Part shown: positions 12,201-24,921 of the stretch, piece after piece
Position numbering within the stretch: position 1 is the stretch's first letter
Layout: each line of letters starts with the position of its first letter
NCBI GenBank assembly: GCA_013399855.1
Contig: VXAY01005670.1
Span: 186,001 to 250,000 of the forward strand
Direction: 5' to 3'
DNA: 64,000 nucleotides
Origin: Oxyruncus cristatus
Lineage: Eukaryota; Chordata; Aves; Passeriformes; Cotingidae
Position numbers and translations under genes: made by a program
Notes under the pieces: generated by a model
What the model was told of the DNA's origin: nothing
Seen by the model: the letters and a program-made list of their open reading frames with translations, nothing else
Database searches by the model: none

Positions 12201-13230
12201 AGTTTACTGCCTAAAGCAATGTGAATCTAGCTCATCACGTTTGAAATGCCCATATTTTAACATCCAGCATGCAATATCCTGTAGATTAGGATCAGTATTT
12301 TCAATTCAGCATATTAGTGATGGGAATCAAAGTGATATACTGCCATCAACTCCTGTCTAATTGGAAGATTGCTGTTGAAAGAGTGTAAGTCCCTGCATAT
12401 AACATCCATATTTAAACCTCTGTGGATCTGCAATAGTTTAACCTGACTTAATAGTATTAGAGACTGTTGAAATAACCAGTGGTGCGGAAAAGAATTTACA
12501 CAGTTGCTCAGTCATTTATTTGGATGACAGCATTGCAATAAAGACATTGCTTCTGTGATAATATACTTAGAAATCAGGCCTATTTGCCCTCTTCAAATTA
12601 TTATTATTCAAAATCGATTCCAAGTAAACCCCATTTTTAGAGACTGAACAGAGGAAGGAATTTTCATTCTTCAGTTAGTGCAAAATTTTATGGCAACAGA
12701 AATTTTAATAAGAAATAAATCTAATAATAAAGGTAGTATCCACCATTTGCAACAGAGCTATTACTGCATCATGATGATGTAACATCTGAAATGAAAGAGG
12801 AATCAACCTCTATTGTCATGTTTGATGAGACCTGCTTACTTTGATATGTCTGTCATAGCTTGATTTTTTTAAAAGCTAGTTTTGACACTGTTTCTAAGAA
12901 TCTTTGAAAGACAAGCAGAGGAACCAAAACAAACAAAGAGATTTGGTTTGTAGGTTTCCACAATCCAAAGATTTGACAGAAACTTTAAAATTATTAAACG
13001 GGAAAGAAATTGAAATCATGGGTAAATACTACTTCAAAGGAAGTGTAAGAAAGAGATAAACACTGAAATACTTCCAGTTAATTAAATACTCCAATTATTA
13101 CATACTCTGTATTTAAAGTGGTTTAGTACTTTGATTATTATCATAAACTCTACTCATGTTTTCACAGTTATTATTATACCAAAAAGAAATTTCTAATGAT
13201 GACAGGAATTTGTAAGAAAAAATCACATAC
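9276..13230. other. Unique A+T-rich DNA, no gene recognised
   Basis: Contains an A-run near 10261-10280 and a TTGG-type short repeat near 11778. There is a good isolated donor at ~10599 (AAAAG/GTAAGC) without an open frame behind it. No transposon was recognised. Confidence 0.55.
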
Positions 13231-13302
13231 TTGGAACCTGCTTTCATTTTATCTTCTTCCAACTTTTCCCTCATACTTTCTTCTACTTTCTCAATAAGCA
13301 AC
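13231..13302 (-). CDS. Candidate 72-nt exon encoding a charged helix
   Basis: Read on the minus strand: acceptor tract GCATTTTGTTACAG immediately before 13302 and donor GTATGT immediately after 13231. Only one frame is open, giving 23 full codons including LLIEKVEESMREKLEEDK followed by MKAGS. This is a heptad-like, highly charged sequence typical of an alpha-helix or coiled coil. The exon is symmetric (enters and leaves in phase 2) and a multiple of three, so it could be skipped without a frameshift. It lies outside any recognised repeat. I cannot name the gene. No partner exon was found nearby on this strand, which fits long introns but leaves the call uncertain. Confidence 0.4.
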
Positions 13303-14233
13303 CTGTAACAAAATGCAAAGTGCAGAAATCAAAATTTAAATGTTCCCACTCCAGCCACAGCAAACACCTGTTTTGAATAAGTTTGTTCCAGTACAATTCT
13401 TTTTGTTCAAATGCAATTTGCCCATAGTGAAATCCCATAAACATGTAGGAATTAAGGAGTGTTAGGATGTGGATTTGAATGCCCTCAGATCAGGTCTCCA
13501 AGTAGAAGATCCCACTAGCACAGGAAGAAATAATTGGTAACACTGTAAAGTAAAATATTTTAGTTTTGGGTTTGTTTTTTTCATTTAGAGGAAGAAAGAG
13601 ACACACCTATGTGATTAAAGGTGTTTGAGAAAGAGGCCTCGGCTACAGAAACTAGGAAGGAGGATGATGCTAAGGAATGCAAAGTGGTCTAGTAGTACCA
13701 AAATAATAGGAAGACATTTGCTCAGTTTGACTCGAAACAGCCTAGGGTAATTCAAACGTTTTAAATAGCAGGTCCTTCTCACACCTCCTGTTCTGATCAA
13801 AGTGACTGACGGCTTGGAGGAGACAATTCTGACTAGGAAGCAGTGATGAATGGGTAGGGAAGAGACCCCCTCACTTGGGGCAAATGGAGTCAGAAGATGT
13901 ATAATTTTCTCCTCATTTGGACTGATTTTTTAAATCAGAATGCATATGCCCTTCATTACAAGTTTCAAAAGGAAATGTTATTGTTCCTTGTAAGTTCCCT
14001 GCTTCTTCTCAGTAAAGAAGATGTTAGTGTGGAAAGGAGAGGCAGAGGCTTTCCCTTTCTTGAATGCTTCTAATGTTTTACTTTTTTCTTTTTAATATTT
14101 TTCAGAAACACATGTTCTTTTCAAAATGAATGTTGGTCACTTTTTTGTCCCACCTTTTCAAAAATCATGTTGCCCAATACCTAGCTATCCGGGACACTGC
14201 AATGTGTGATCCTAGGCCTAGCAAGGATATCTT
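13303..14233. other. Unique DNA, no gene recognised
   Basis: No repeat or paired splice-site open frame recognised. Confidence 0.5.
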
Positions 14234-14570
14234 AGAATCATAGAACATCCTGAGTTGGAAGGGACCCACAAGGCTTATCAAAGTCCAACTCCTGTCCCCA
14301 CCCAGGACTACAGTAAGAATCTCATCATGTGCCTGAGAGCATTGTCCGAACACTTCTTGAACTTTGGCAGGCTTGTTGCTGTGACCAATTCCATGGGAAG
14401 CCTGCTCTAGTACCTGACCACCCTCTGGGCAAAGAACGTTTTCCTAAGGTCCATCCTAATGCCCCTCTTCATGTTGCTCCCTTGGATCCTATCACTGGTC
14501 ACCAGAGAAATCAGTGCCTCGCCTTCCACTTCCCCTCATGAGGAAGCTGTAGAAGGAAGTTTCTATTTCT
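14234..14570 (-). mobile_element. CR1 LINE 3' end, reverse orientation
   Basis: Begins with AGAATCATAGAACATCC and 'gagttggaagggaccc', the reverse complement of the CR1 3' terminus. It continues through the characteristic 'ccaactcctg...ctgtgaccaattcc' segment to about 14570, where similarity to 'cccctcatgaggaagctgtaga' fades. It is diverged and non-coding. Confidence 0.9.
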
Positions 14571-15675
14571 CCTTGTAAATTTAGATTTGCCTAGATTCAG
14601 AGTTGATGAGAAGCCCAATCTATGCGAATGAAGAAACAAAGGAAAATTCTGCACAGTTCATGCTTGTTGTTCATGCTGTGAACATCTCTGAGGTTACAAT
14701 ATAAATTAAAGAATAATTATTATTAAATTAAAAAGAAGGAATTAAATGCCATTTTATTTTTGCCAGAACCAGATGCATAGGAAAATATATCTCTTTTGAG
14801 TTTGAGATTTATCTTTTCTATTTTTTGCAGGAACTAATTTTTTTTCCTCTCAGTATCATTTCTTCATCCTTAATCAGAGAAGGCGTATCTATAGAAAATA
14901 AAAGTTTTTTTATTTTTTTTCCATAGATTCTTAGCTGTATGGACAATCTGTTTTATTGATTGTTACAAAGTATTCAGTCTTTCTAAATGTAAATTTTTGT
15001 TTTGACATATACTATGCATAAATTACCAGTAAGTTGACTTCAGGAAGAATGATGTCTTAATCGATGGTTGTAAATCTATGCTAAAATCTTTATGGTACTT
15101 AAAACTTATTCATGAAATTTCTTTTCTGCAAATTATAGAATAGCCTCCAAGCACTTTCTAAGCACTGACAGTAAATTTTTTGTGCTTTGCAAGTCGGTAT
15201 CTTCCACGCAATCAACAGTGAGTCTTGCTCCATTGTCATTGATTCTTGCTACTCTGTTGATGTCATCAAGTTACACCAATGTTATATACCATTCTATTGT
15301 TAATACATTTTTTGTACGTTGAGCCCCTGAAAACTTATTATGGTTTTGTCCAGAGTTATTGAAAGGCATAAAATTGACTTGGGAGGAATTGAATTATTAT
15401 GAAGGCTCCATAGCTAAGGTAGATGTTTGCCCAATCTGTCAAAAGAATGATAAAAAATAGGCTGTCAGACATTACTTCATTTCTCCCTAACCGTGTACTA
15501 CAGCAAAAAGATACTCCAAAGCTTGCATTGCTGTTCCCTGTGTGCACTGATAGGTAGACTGGGAGACCAGAGACTGAAGGCCAGGTGCTTTCATCCATGC
15601 AGGAAGCGCAAATTAGACAGCAATACTGTGCATACAATCTGGAATTCAGCTTTTGTAGCACTAGTATATATAACT
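14571..15675. other. Unique A+T-rich DNA
   Basis: No gene or transposon recognised. It runs into the TA microsatellite. Confidence 0.5.
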
Positions 15676-15707
15676 TGTATATATGCATATATATATATAT
15701 ATATACA
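15676..15707. repeat. (TA)n microsatellite, left of gap
   Basis: Alternating AT run ending at the N block. A matching TATATATA run resumes at 15880, so the gap lies inside this microsatellite and its true length is unknown. Confidence 0.9.
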
Positions 15708-15879
15708 NNNNNNNNNNNNNNNNNNNNNNNNNNNNNNNNNNNNNNNNNNNNNNNNNNNNNNNNNNNNNNNNNNNNNNNNNNNNNNNNNNNNNNNNNNNNN
15801 NNNNNNNNNNNNNNNNNNNNNNNNNNNNNNNNNNNNNNNNNNNNNNNNNNNNNNNNNNNNNNNNNNNNNNNNNNNNNNN
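15708..15879. other. Assembly gap (172 N)
   Basis: Run of N flanked on both sides by TA repeats. Open frames crossing it are artefacts. Confidence 0.99.
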
Positions 15880-18800
15880 TATATATAGTGTATATAACTT
15901 ATCCTACAGCAACTAAATCATATGTTGGCAAAAGCTTTTAAAAATTCCAGTGTCAGTGTTCTCCCAGCAAGAGTTATGATGGCGTCAAAACTGTGGGAGA
16001 CAGTATTGTAATTGTATAACTACAATTCATTAAAAGCTGGGCAAAATACGACATTGACTTCCTTGTTCCATTCACTAGTGAGCTGTAATAGCACAGTTTT
16101 CTATTGTGTGTCTTGGGTACACTGCAAACAATTCTGTGCATTCAAGAAAACAGGAGAGGTGTTACCTCAAATACGATGTTCTTGATCTCCTTATCTTCCC
16201 ATATTTTAGAGAATCTTAACAAGAAGCTTTCTGTATAATGATTTACAACTGTGATGGTGGGGCTTTTTCACCCCTCAAATTCAATTAACAGTTCAATAGT
16301 ATGCCAAGGATAGTCCTCATTTATTTTGAAAAATAAAATACTGCCAAGAGAACTAGAAAACTCTGCAAAGTGCTTGCTCCTTCTTTAATTTTTTGATAGT
16401 GACAGATATAGGGGTCCATGGAAGCACCTGCCAGCCATCAGTTCTACTTTTCCCAACTATAGTCCCACAAATTTCAGTGTGACATAAGAAAGGAAAATTT
16501 TTTATGGTCTGTTTGCACTGTTAGGTTCACAAAAAATCTAGCTCATGTTTCTCATAATCTGAGCTGGCTGGCTGGGAGCAAGCCCTGCTGCAGACACTGT
16601 TTGCATGCATTAATGGAGGATGGTGATTCAGCTAAGGAAGCCTAGTCCTCAACAGACATTTTTAGTTCAGCACAATGTCACACCATGACGGATAAATGAC
16701 TTTGGTTACAAAGCTGTTCTGTGTCAAATTGTGTTGGAAGACAAAATCACCATTTCTGCCTTTTCACTGAGCACCTACAAATATTCCTGGCTTTGGAAAT
16801 CCTTTAAATGCTCTTTGGAATGTGTTCCCTGCCTCCAAGATTTTACCTTTAAATACAGTCATACTTCTATGTGCACATCTTTACATAATGATTTCAAGAG
16901 ACTTTTCCTTCAACCAGTGTCAAACAGCATCAACGATCAACATGAACGATAAAAAAATTTCTTTATGCATTCATGTGCTCAGATTCCTGTTCTGGAAGGT
17001 AATTAAAACCAGACATAGTTTGCTGTAAATATTTAAATAATTTTAACTTTCTAAAATTATCTGAATCCCTCAGAAATCATGGCTATGAGAAAAAAAAAAA
17101 AAAAAAAAACAACTTTCCAATTTCAGTTATTTTCTCATAGAGATCTTTAGCATGTTTAGTAAATCTTTTAAATATTTATCTTCCCCTCCAAAATCTGACT
17201 GAAAAGTAAGAGACACAAGGAGGTAAGCTGTAAGACAGTGAAAAAATAATCTCCTCTATTTAATATATTTGAAAGAACTTGTTAATTTGTTTCTGTCTCA
17301 GTCTTGAAGACATTGCAGAATATATTGTCTTCATCTAGCAGATCAGGATAGACAGTGCTGTCAAAACATAATCTTAGAAGGGCTCATTTTCCTTTTCATT
17401 TTTTTGAGGTTTAATTAAGAAAATGCAAATATGGCTGATATTAGCTTGCTAATTGGCATGCTGTTTTCATTAAGGTGTGAAATGCTCTTATGGAACAAAA
17501 AGTATGGAATATGTGAAAGATCTGGCTGTCATTCACAGACAATCACAGCTGTGAAAAGGGCTGGAGAATATAACATCATGGACTGATTCTTCAAGTGTGA
17601 GACACTTCAATTTCAGGAAATTTTTGTGCCTCTAGCCCTCACTGCCCACAAAGGTCAAGAAATATTTTCCATTTCTTAAACACAAGTGTAAGGGAAGGGT
17701 TGGATTCCAGTACAGCAATTATTTTATTATTACTGCTATTTTTTATGGGGAATTAGCAACAAATAACCACAAAGGTCAAAGTCTGTTATTCAGAACTCAT
17801 CAGAGAGGAGATAATGCTACAAATTTATACTAAACAATGCTTTATATGACAGTAGGTTATGACCAAGTCCTGTGGAATTCTTACTATATTAGTATATTTC
17901 AGACATGGTTACAGGTAAAGAAACATCTGTGAATTTGTGATTCCAACAGAGTTGAAGCACAAAATAGTACCAACACAACTGAACTGATTCTAGAATCAAA
18001 CTTGAAGGAGGTGTGTGATAAGTGATGGCTAAATGGGACTTGGGCTTTTAAGTTTTACACATAGAGACCTGTGTTCAGATCCCTTCTCCTGAGTCATGTA
18101 GAGGACAGGGGTTCTTCCAATGACAGTTGAATGGTACTGAGTGTCTTGACAAGGCATTAATCAAGGTCCTGTCCTGCTAAAGATATTGAAGCCTGTGTTG
18201 AAGACACCATCTCTGATCTTTGTATAACAGCACAAAGCTCTGACATTCAATTATCATTTTTCAGTTTTCATCTGTGGTTATATATAGGCTTGTGCTGTGA
18301 TGAAGCAGACCGATATTTCACCATGGTTAGGCTTCATTTGCCTTGAGTTGTTTTGACAAGTTAAGCAGCAATCCATAACTACCTGTGTTCTTTCAAGATC
18401 ATAACTTACTCTAAAGTCATGATTTTGTAAAGGACATAAAAGGGGCAAAATAAATCTCTTGCTACAAGGTGGTGACTGGGTGAGAGGACACGGGGCTCAA
18501 TGTCCTGGTACGCTAATATTCCAAACCACTGTTCTACTTGGTTCTGCATTTGTAACGGATCAGCATTATTCCAGTTACAGAGAAAATTAATTTAACTATA
18601 ATTAGCTTATTAAAGCAGAAGGAAAAAAAAACTAAAATAGTATTTCTGTCCTATGAAAATTTTATGCTTGTAAATATTAGGTGTTTGTGGACTGCTTAGG
18701 GATTTGTGGCAAATGCTGGAAGTATTTGACAGTTACCAATTGCATTCAACTTGTTGGGTTCTTTTTTTTTTTTACCAATAATTTCAGAAGACAAAATTCT

Positions 18801-21800
18801 TCATTGTTCTTATAAAATAATGCTTTTTCATTATTTTCTCTGTAAAAAAACTTGCTATGCTATTTTCTCTTTTCAAATCAACTCGTCTTCCAATTTGTGC
18901 CCTATTTGTATTAGAGAAGTAACTTAAATGAGACAAGCCTAGCAAGGTCAGAAAAGAAGCAGTTCTACCAAGGCTAATAGAGTTGTTTCAGCAGTCTGTT
19001 TCTGAAAGAAATAAAATAAGAGTGACTTGAAAAGGAAAATAAATCTGGATACATAAGTGTAAGTTTGGAAGAAACAAGAGAAGCTTGCAATAGCATTACT
19101 AGTTAGTGAATAGCAACAGAATTTTTTCTTTGAACAAAGAAGTGACAAAAGTGACAATAATTTCAAGCCATGTGACTGCATGCAAGAGAGCAAAAAATTC
19201 TCAAAGCTTGTACTAAGAAAAGGTATTAAGAAAGTTGTATTTTATGATTTAAAAGTTGGAGCATAGCAGTGTGTAATACAGCAAAAAAAAACACCAAAAC
19301 AAAACAACAAACAAAACAAACAAGGAGGCCAGTGACATTTCCGCATATTTATTTCAAAACGAGTAGTCAGTTCAAGGCTTTTCTCAAAATGTGTAGTTAC
19401 CTATCTCTAAATGTTTGCTAGGTAAATTTAAGCTGCCTGTCAGCATGGAGGTAAAACACCTTTTTATTCAGTTATGGTGAAATCAAAGGTAGGCATCTTC
19501 CTTCAATTCAAATGAAACTTCAGCTTTGAAAGGTTATTATCCGAGACAATTTTGGCAAAAAGTAATAAGAAAGGTCAAAGAACATGACAAATTAAAATAT
19601 TTATTTGTGTCCTACCTAAAAATAATCCTGTAGCTTTGTAAGAAATACCAGAATATACCAAATACCTCACTATACACTTGCATGTAAACCTTGTATATAT
19701 AGAAACTGCAGATGTTCCAGAACACAGAGACTAAAACCACATGCAGGGCTTTGCTAGCTTAGGGCACAAAAGCCCATTTATTTAAAAGTATAATATTTGG
19801 CTGAAGGTGATGAAAGCATATGGGGCCAATGCTATTTCAGTCATATCAATAGATACAAGAACAGAAATAACTTGGGGCTGTGTAAAGATCTGGGTAGTAA
19901 CAATCGTAAAAGGAACTTCACAATGAGATATATTAGGTCTTCTCTTGCATTACCAGCTATGAAAGTTTCCCAAACAAAACACAGAAACCCAATCATTTAG
20001 GAAAGAAATCTAGAATTAATCGGTGCCTTTTGTATTGGGAGTATTGTCAATGGCTTCTATTCTTAAAAGTTCAAATCCACTATTTATTGCTGTTGTTAGT
20101 ATTCTTGTCTAATTATTGATACTAAAAATTAGATCAATATGTAAATATAGAACTGTACATTATTATTAAATCATCCTTTTTTTTTTTTTTTTTTGCGGTA
20201 GCGATTGAGTTTTCAACTCCCTAGGTGGAAAATTATAAAGTAGTACCTAAGGATGCATTTCAGATAATTAACGAAATTTTAATAAATTGCCAAAATGCAG
20301 ATTTATCTCCAAGCTAACTACAAAGATACTTTTCTGTAATGAACAAGTTTATCTGGTTAATGATATGCAGGGATTTATTCGGCCATTCAGGGGATGTTGC
20401 ATATTTCTTAGTTTTTGTTTTGATCACCAGCATTCTGCAACATTTAAAAATTACTTGAAATGAGGTGGAAAGTATATCAGCTTACACAAAGAAACTAAGC
20501 TGTTTGTTTCCATTGATCTGTCCTGCTAGGCAGCATTGTGTAGGACTGCTGAGAAAGTTCTTCAATTTCTTCAGCAAATATACGTGGTTAACTGCACTAA
20601 ACGAAAGGTGAAAAGTTGAGAGAATTCAAGGTAGGCTCAGTAGGCAAGCTACAAAAAGAATTTAAGACTCATTGTGGAATGAGTTGTTCTCTTACATATA
20701 CAAAAGTTGTAACCTGGATCTTGGGCATAGGCACAGCCATCATCTGGAGTAGTCTCTTTAAGGCACATTCACACAACCTAACTTACCAACTGTAAGCGTG
20801 ATTGAATATGCTACTTCTTAAATACAGAATAACATGAACAGCATTTCCCAAAGTGAGAATTTTCACTGATTTAGAGGTTGTACTTCAACTAAACAGAACT
20901 TTAACTTGCCAGCCTTGCCAGCTGAATGCATAGAGGAAAAAACGTTTTAAATTCTTCCTTTTTTTGCTAGGGTTTCAGAGCATTTAAAAATGCTCTGAGC
21001 AGGTAATTTTCTCCACTCAGGATTTAAAGGTCTTAATCCTCTCTTCGAGGCCTTTCTTTCAAAATATGTGATTGCCTGGTAGGCTAAAATAGTGCCTGTG
21101 TGATTTTTCATGGTTTTGTATTTTTGCACTTTGAACGAGTGTGGAATACAGGGTATGGGGTACCGGAATAGACAAAAGACTAAATCTTGTGATCAAGGAC
21201 TAAAACTTCTGACTTTCTCTGAAGCCAGGTGATGATCTCCCCTTCATGGCTGTCATTTTTTCTCTTTGGTCTCTTACTCAAATTGTAGTTGGAGATGGAA
21301 GGAACCCCACAAAAAACTTGCAATTGTAGGACTCTCTGGGAAGTATGCTATACAGTTTATGCCCCTTGATCACATGAAGTCCCCACAACAGGGACTCCTT
21401 CTCCAGGTCATTTCTCTTTACACAACCAAATAAAAGAGGTGCAGATCAGCACCGTCTCATTTCCAGGTATTTTAAAGTGAAGTAGCAGTCAATGTTTTGA
21501 TGACTCTAAAGCTGCATTATTAATCCCTCATTCAGTACGTACTGAGAAACATAAGTTTCATGGTCCTGTTGGACCATGAGACAGGCCCTGAGCTACCCAG
21601 TCTAGTCAAGCTGACACACACCGACCCTCTCAGAATGCCACAGACAGGCAGCTCTAGGTGGCTGGGAAATATTACTGTCTTGATGGCAAATTTATGGCAA
21701 CATGATCCCTAATCATAAAGTTGCAAAGGCTACCGTTTTTGAAAGCTTGTTTTCCCTTTGAGGTTGTAAAATAGTCCCAACTTTGTGACTAGTAGCTGGT

Positions 21801-22653
21801 AACAGCTCTTGTTGCTCACCCCAATGGCTTTGAGAGAGCTTGCTGCTGCTGCATGTTATTTAAGGGTCCTATGAAACAACAACAGTCTCTACTGCAAATA
21901 TTTACGTTTGCAAGACAAAACTAATAGTTGTCAATGGGTGGTTCAAGGGGCTTTTTCCTGCCTTAAACTCTTGGTCATGTTACCAGCATCTATTGGCTGC
22001 AGTTCATGCACCTGCTATTTTGAGCCCAGTTAGGCACTGACTGATATTAATTCACCCACTGTCAGTCCTAAGCAATGGAAGGGATTGAATTTTCTGAGTT
22101 GCAAAGCTTTCTGACCCTCCCACTACAGAACACTTAAGCATAAACACAAGGAAAGATACACTAACTTCAGTAGTAAGATATATTTCCCTAAATTAAATTT
22201 CTACTTTAGTTTTTTTCCTCAAGTGCTCCTTTTCCTTTGTGGTCCAGTTAAAAATTCAAGATATAGAAGGCAACACTCTTTATATAAATGTCTACTGGCT
22301 TGTTTAGACAGAGAAAAATATGATGCACAGCCCGAAGGATATGCCTTTCAGTGTTGCATTCTAATTTTTTGTGATGATCCATAAGGAGCTACTTCAGTGC
22401 AATAGCCTGTTATATCCAAATACCTCAAAGTGGTGGAGTATTATTCCTCACAAGATTCTACTAGTATCTGCCTTGTACCAAGAGTGCAGTTAGGCATAAA
22501 AAAGACATAAAATTGAGTCAAAACAATCAAAGGAAAACAAAACTGTAACCACGGTTGCAAGGAGAAGAAAGTGCATGGAGAGAACCAGCTGTTCCCTGGA
22601 ACCTTCTGTAAGACTCTGGTCTTGTCTAGGAGTTTTGCTTTAACATATAAATA
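15880..22653. other. Unique DNA, no gene recognised
   Basis: Nearly 7 kb without a recognisable exon or transposon. It contains an A-run at ~17090-17109, a (CAAAA)-like A-rich stretch at 19283-19324 and a T-run at ~20179-20194. A 9-bp perfect hairpin lies at 21558-21579. At ~18066-18110 a segment with GTTCAGATCCC faintly resembles a tRNA-type B box of an ancient SINE, but this is too weak to call. Confidence 0.5.
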
Positions 22654-23313
22654 TGTGGCTCTTTAATACCTCGAGATAGCATCAAGAGAATAAGCCGTTG
22701 ACTCGTTCCCAAGGGATTTCTTTATTAATTTAGGGGACCAAATGAGGGAACTCGGACAAAGTTTAAAAGGACATCACAAAAGCAAGACAAAAATGTTCCA
22801 CCACAATATTGACTCAGCATATACTATTAATCCACAACACTTAAGATTCATTCCCTCCAGCTCCAAGCCACTCTAAATATCAAGAAAGCAGCAAAGAAAG
22901 AGAAGCAGAGGGAGCAAAAAGAGAGAAGGAGAAAGAGGGAGAGATAATTACCACTGAAACCTTGTAGAAGACCACCTCTCACAAGTCCAATGGCAGAGCT
23001 GTGACAGGAGGCAAACACATACCTGTGGTTTTATCTGCTCTGGTCCCTATGGCCAACCCCTCCGGGCGGGGCCTCTGACCCACCAGCCACTCCGGGGTTC
23101 CAGGCCAGGGTGAGGGGCAGTGTTCTCACTGTCCCTGACAATCTGAAGCTCGGTGAGGGGCTCCAGAAGGTGTGGGGTGTTGTAGTTTTCCTGTGCTGTT
23201 TGTGACTGACAGCTACTCCCAGGCTTCTCCATGTGGGAAGAGGGACTGCCAAAAGGGACATGACACCACTGCACCTTCATGAGGTTCGACCCATCCCTTC
23301 CCCTTCCCCTTAC

Positions 23314-23350
<37 letters not shown>

Positions 23351-23408
23351 CACACTCACTCCCCACAAGGTGATTCTGACCCGATAATAACTGATCTTGT
23401 GCCCAACA
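22654..23408 (-). mobile_element. Probable solo ERV LTR
   Basis: On the minus strand the block runs from TGTTGGGCAC to AGAGCCACA, giving TG...CA ends. In that direction it holds a GC box (23064-23073), a TATA-like GATAAAA (23029-23035) and a pyrimidine-rich segment. An AATAAA signal follows at 22721-22726, about 305 bp after the TATA-like box, which is the classic U3-R-U5 order. It also contains a (CA)n microsatellite. I found no matching target-site duplication at these ends, so the boundaries are tentative. I do not recognise the family, and no retroviral genes are attached. Confidence 0.55.
23313..23348. repeat. (CA)n microsatellite
   Basis: Uninterrupted AC dinucleotide run in the 5' part of the probable minus-strand LTR. 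Confidence 0.9.
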
Positions 23409-23849
23409 ACCTCTTTTAAATGAATGCTGCCAACAGTGAAAATGGCCAGTCTTGCTTTCCCGTAAGAGGGAAATGAAAAGAGAGTTCAGACAGAGGCTTT
23501 TGCATGACTGACTATGTTTGGAATATTACTTTGGTAAGAGAAAAGGATTTCAAAGACCTTGAGGACTGACATGAAGGTGAGGAAGAGAGAAAGGCAGGGC
23601 AATTTGTCCCATTGACAAGACACTGGGAAATGACACAAGCAGAATCAAAGGAGGGGTTTTTTTTCTTTGTGAGCAGGACAGAAGAAAACCAATTTGTTCC
23701 TTGAGCGTGAAGAGCTGTATAGAGGGTACACAAAAGAACATCTGCTCTTAAAACGCACTTGACAAAATAACCTTGCACTTGTGTGAAGAGTACCTCTGTA
23801 GCCAGGAGGCTGCACAAATCTCATCATGGAAAAGACAATGGAATTTCAC

Positions 23850-23941
23850 AGGATGATTGAGGTTGTAAGGTGCCTCTGGAGATCACCTTGTCCAACCCCC
23901 TTGCACAATCAGGGCTGTCTAGAGCCTGTTGCCCAGTTCCA
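23850..23941 (-). mobile_element. CR1 fragment, reverse orientation
   Basis: About 90 bp with 'ttgtaaggtgcctctggagatcaccttgtccaaccccc', which is the reverse complement of the CR1 3' region that normally reads 'ggttggactagatgatctccagaggtccc'. The terminal octamers are diverged. Confidence 0.8.
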
Positions 23942-24190
23942 TTTTGGAACATTCAATTAACAAAACTAATAATACATGGGATTCCATAATCGGGTCTCCT
24001 GATCTAAAAATAGCAATTTAGTGGCAGGCAGAAAAAAATTCCTAAACAAGAATTATGGTGTGTATTCGAATGCAACCAGCCATTGAAAAAACACCCAAAA
24101 GAATTCCATTGAACAAGCAGAATTATTCCTGCATGTCTGGATCATCTGTATTCTGAAATTTCTTGGTTTAATTTATTTATTCGTTTTCAG

Positions 24191-24245
24191 CAAAAGACCT
24201 TTCTGACTGAAGGAAATGCAGTTGCCGTACCTGTGGCCACAGATG
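24191..24245 (+). CDS. Candidate 55-nt exon (unidentified gene)
   Basis: A T-rich tract ending TTCGTTTTCAG (24190) precedes the exon, and the donor ATG/GTAAGA follows at 24246. Only one forward frame is open, beginning in phase 0 and leaving in phase 1. The peptide is QKTFLTEGNAVAVPVATD. It is not in a recognised repeat. Its out-phase matches the in-phase of the next candidate at 25979. I cannot identify a protein family. Confidence 0.35.
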
Positions 24246-24366
24246 GTAAGAACTGAGTTTAGAGATGCATTTTCCCATGTAAACAATGTCAACAAGTAAT
24301 GTAAACAATATTAACAATGTAAACATGTAAACAAATATTGTATGAGTATTTTTGTTGATATCCATT

Positions 24367-24921
24367 TGTCATGGTTTAACCCCAGCCAGCAACTCAGCAC
24401 CACAAAATCCCTCGTTCGCTCTTCCCTATGTAGAGATAGGGAGAGAATCGGGAAGGTAACGGGGAGAAAACTCATGGGTGGAAGTAAAGTTTAACAGCTT
24501 AACAGGCAAAGCAAAACAAGAAGTTCATTCACCACTGCCCATAGGCAGTGAGGTGCTTAGCCATCTTCAGGAGAGCAGGGCCCCGTCATGTGTAATGGTG
24601 GCTTGAGAAGACAAACATCATAATCCCAAATATTCCCTTCTTCCTCTTTCTCCTCCCCCCCACCACGTTATATACTGAGCATGACACCATATGGTTTGGG
24701 ATCAGCTGTCCCACCTGTGTCCTCCCCTTAACTCCTTGTGCTCACCCAGACTCCTCACTAGTGGGATGGGAGTGAGGAGTGGAAAGGTCTTGATCTGTGA
24801 GTAGTGCTCACCTATAACTTAAACATCCCTAAATTATCAACACTGTTTACAGTGTTCAAAACACAGCCTCATACAAGCTACCATGAAGAAAATTACCTTA
24901 GTCCCCGTGAAAAGCATCACA
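24367..24921 (-). mobile_element. Solo avian ERVL-type LTR
   Basis: Full-length 555-bp LTR in reverse orientation. Its plus-strand left end reads TGTCATGGTTTAACCCCAGC, and its right end is a diverged form of 'gaagaaaatta...catcaca'. Recognised from the common avian LTR whose sense strand carries the TATA box inside 'cagtatataa' (here the reverse complement at about 24668-24675), followed by 'ggagatggctgaacacc' and 'tgttttgctttgcc'. The flanks CCATT and TTATT could be a degenerate 5-bp target duplication. No internal retroviral sequence is present, consistent with LTR-LTR recombination. Class assignment is from memory. Confidence 0.88.

Noticed and set aside
15493..15941. Open frames of 77-131 codons spanning the N run
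   Set aside because: They cross an assembly gap and are artefacts.
18066..18110. B-box-like GTTCAGATCCC, possible ancient SINE or tRNA remnant
   Set aside because: No A box at the right spacing, no recognisable SINE body, and no cloverleaf.
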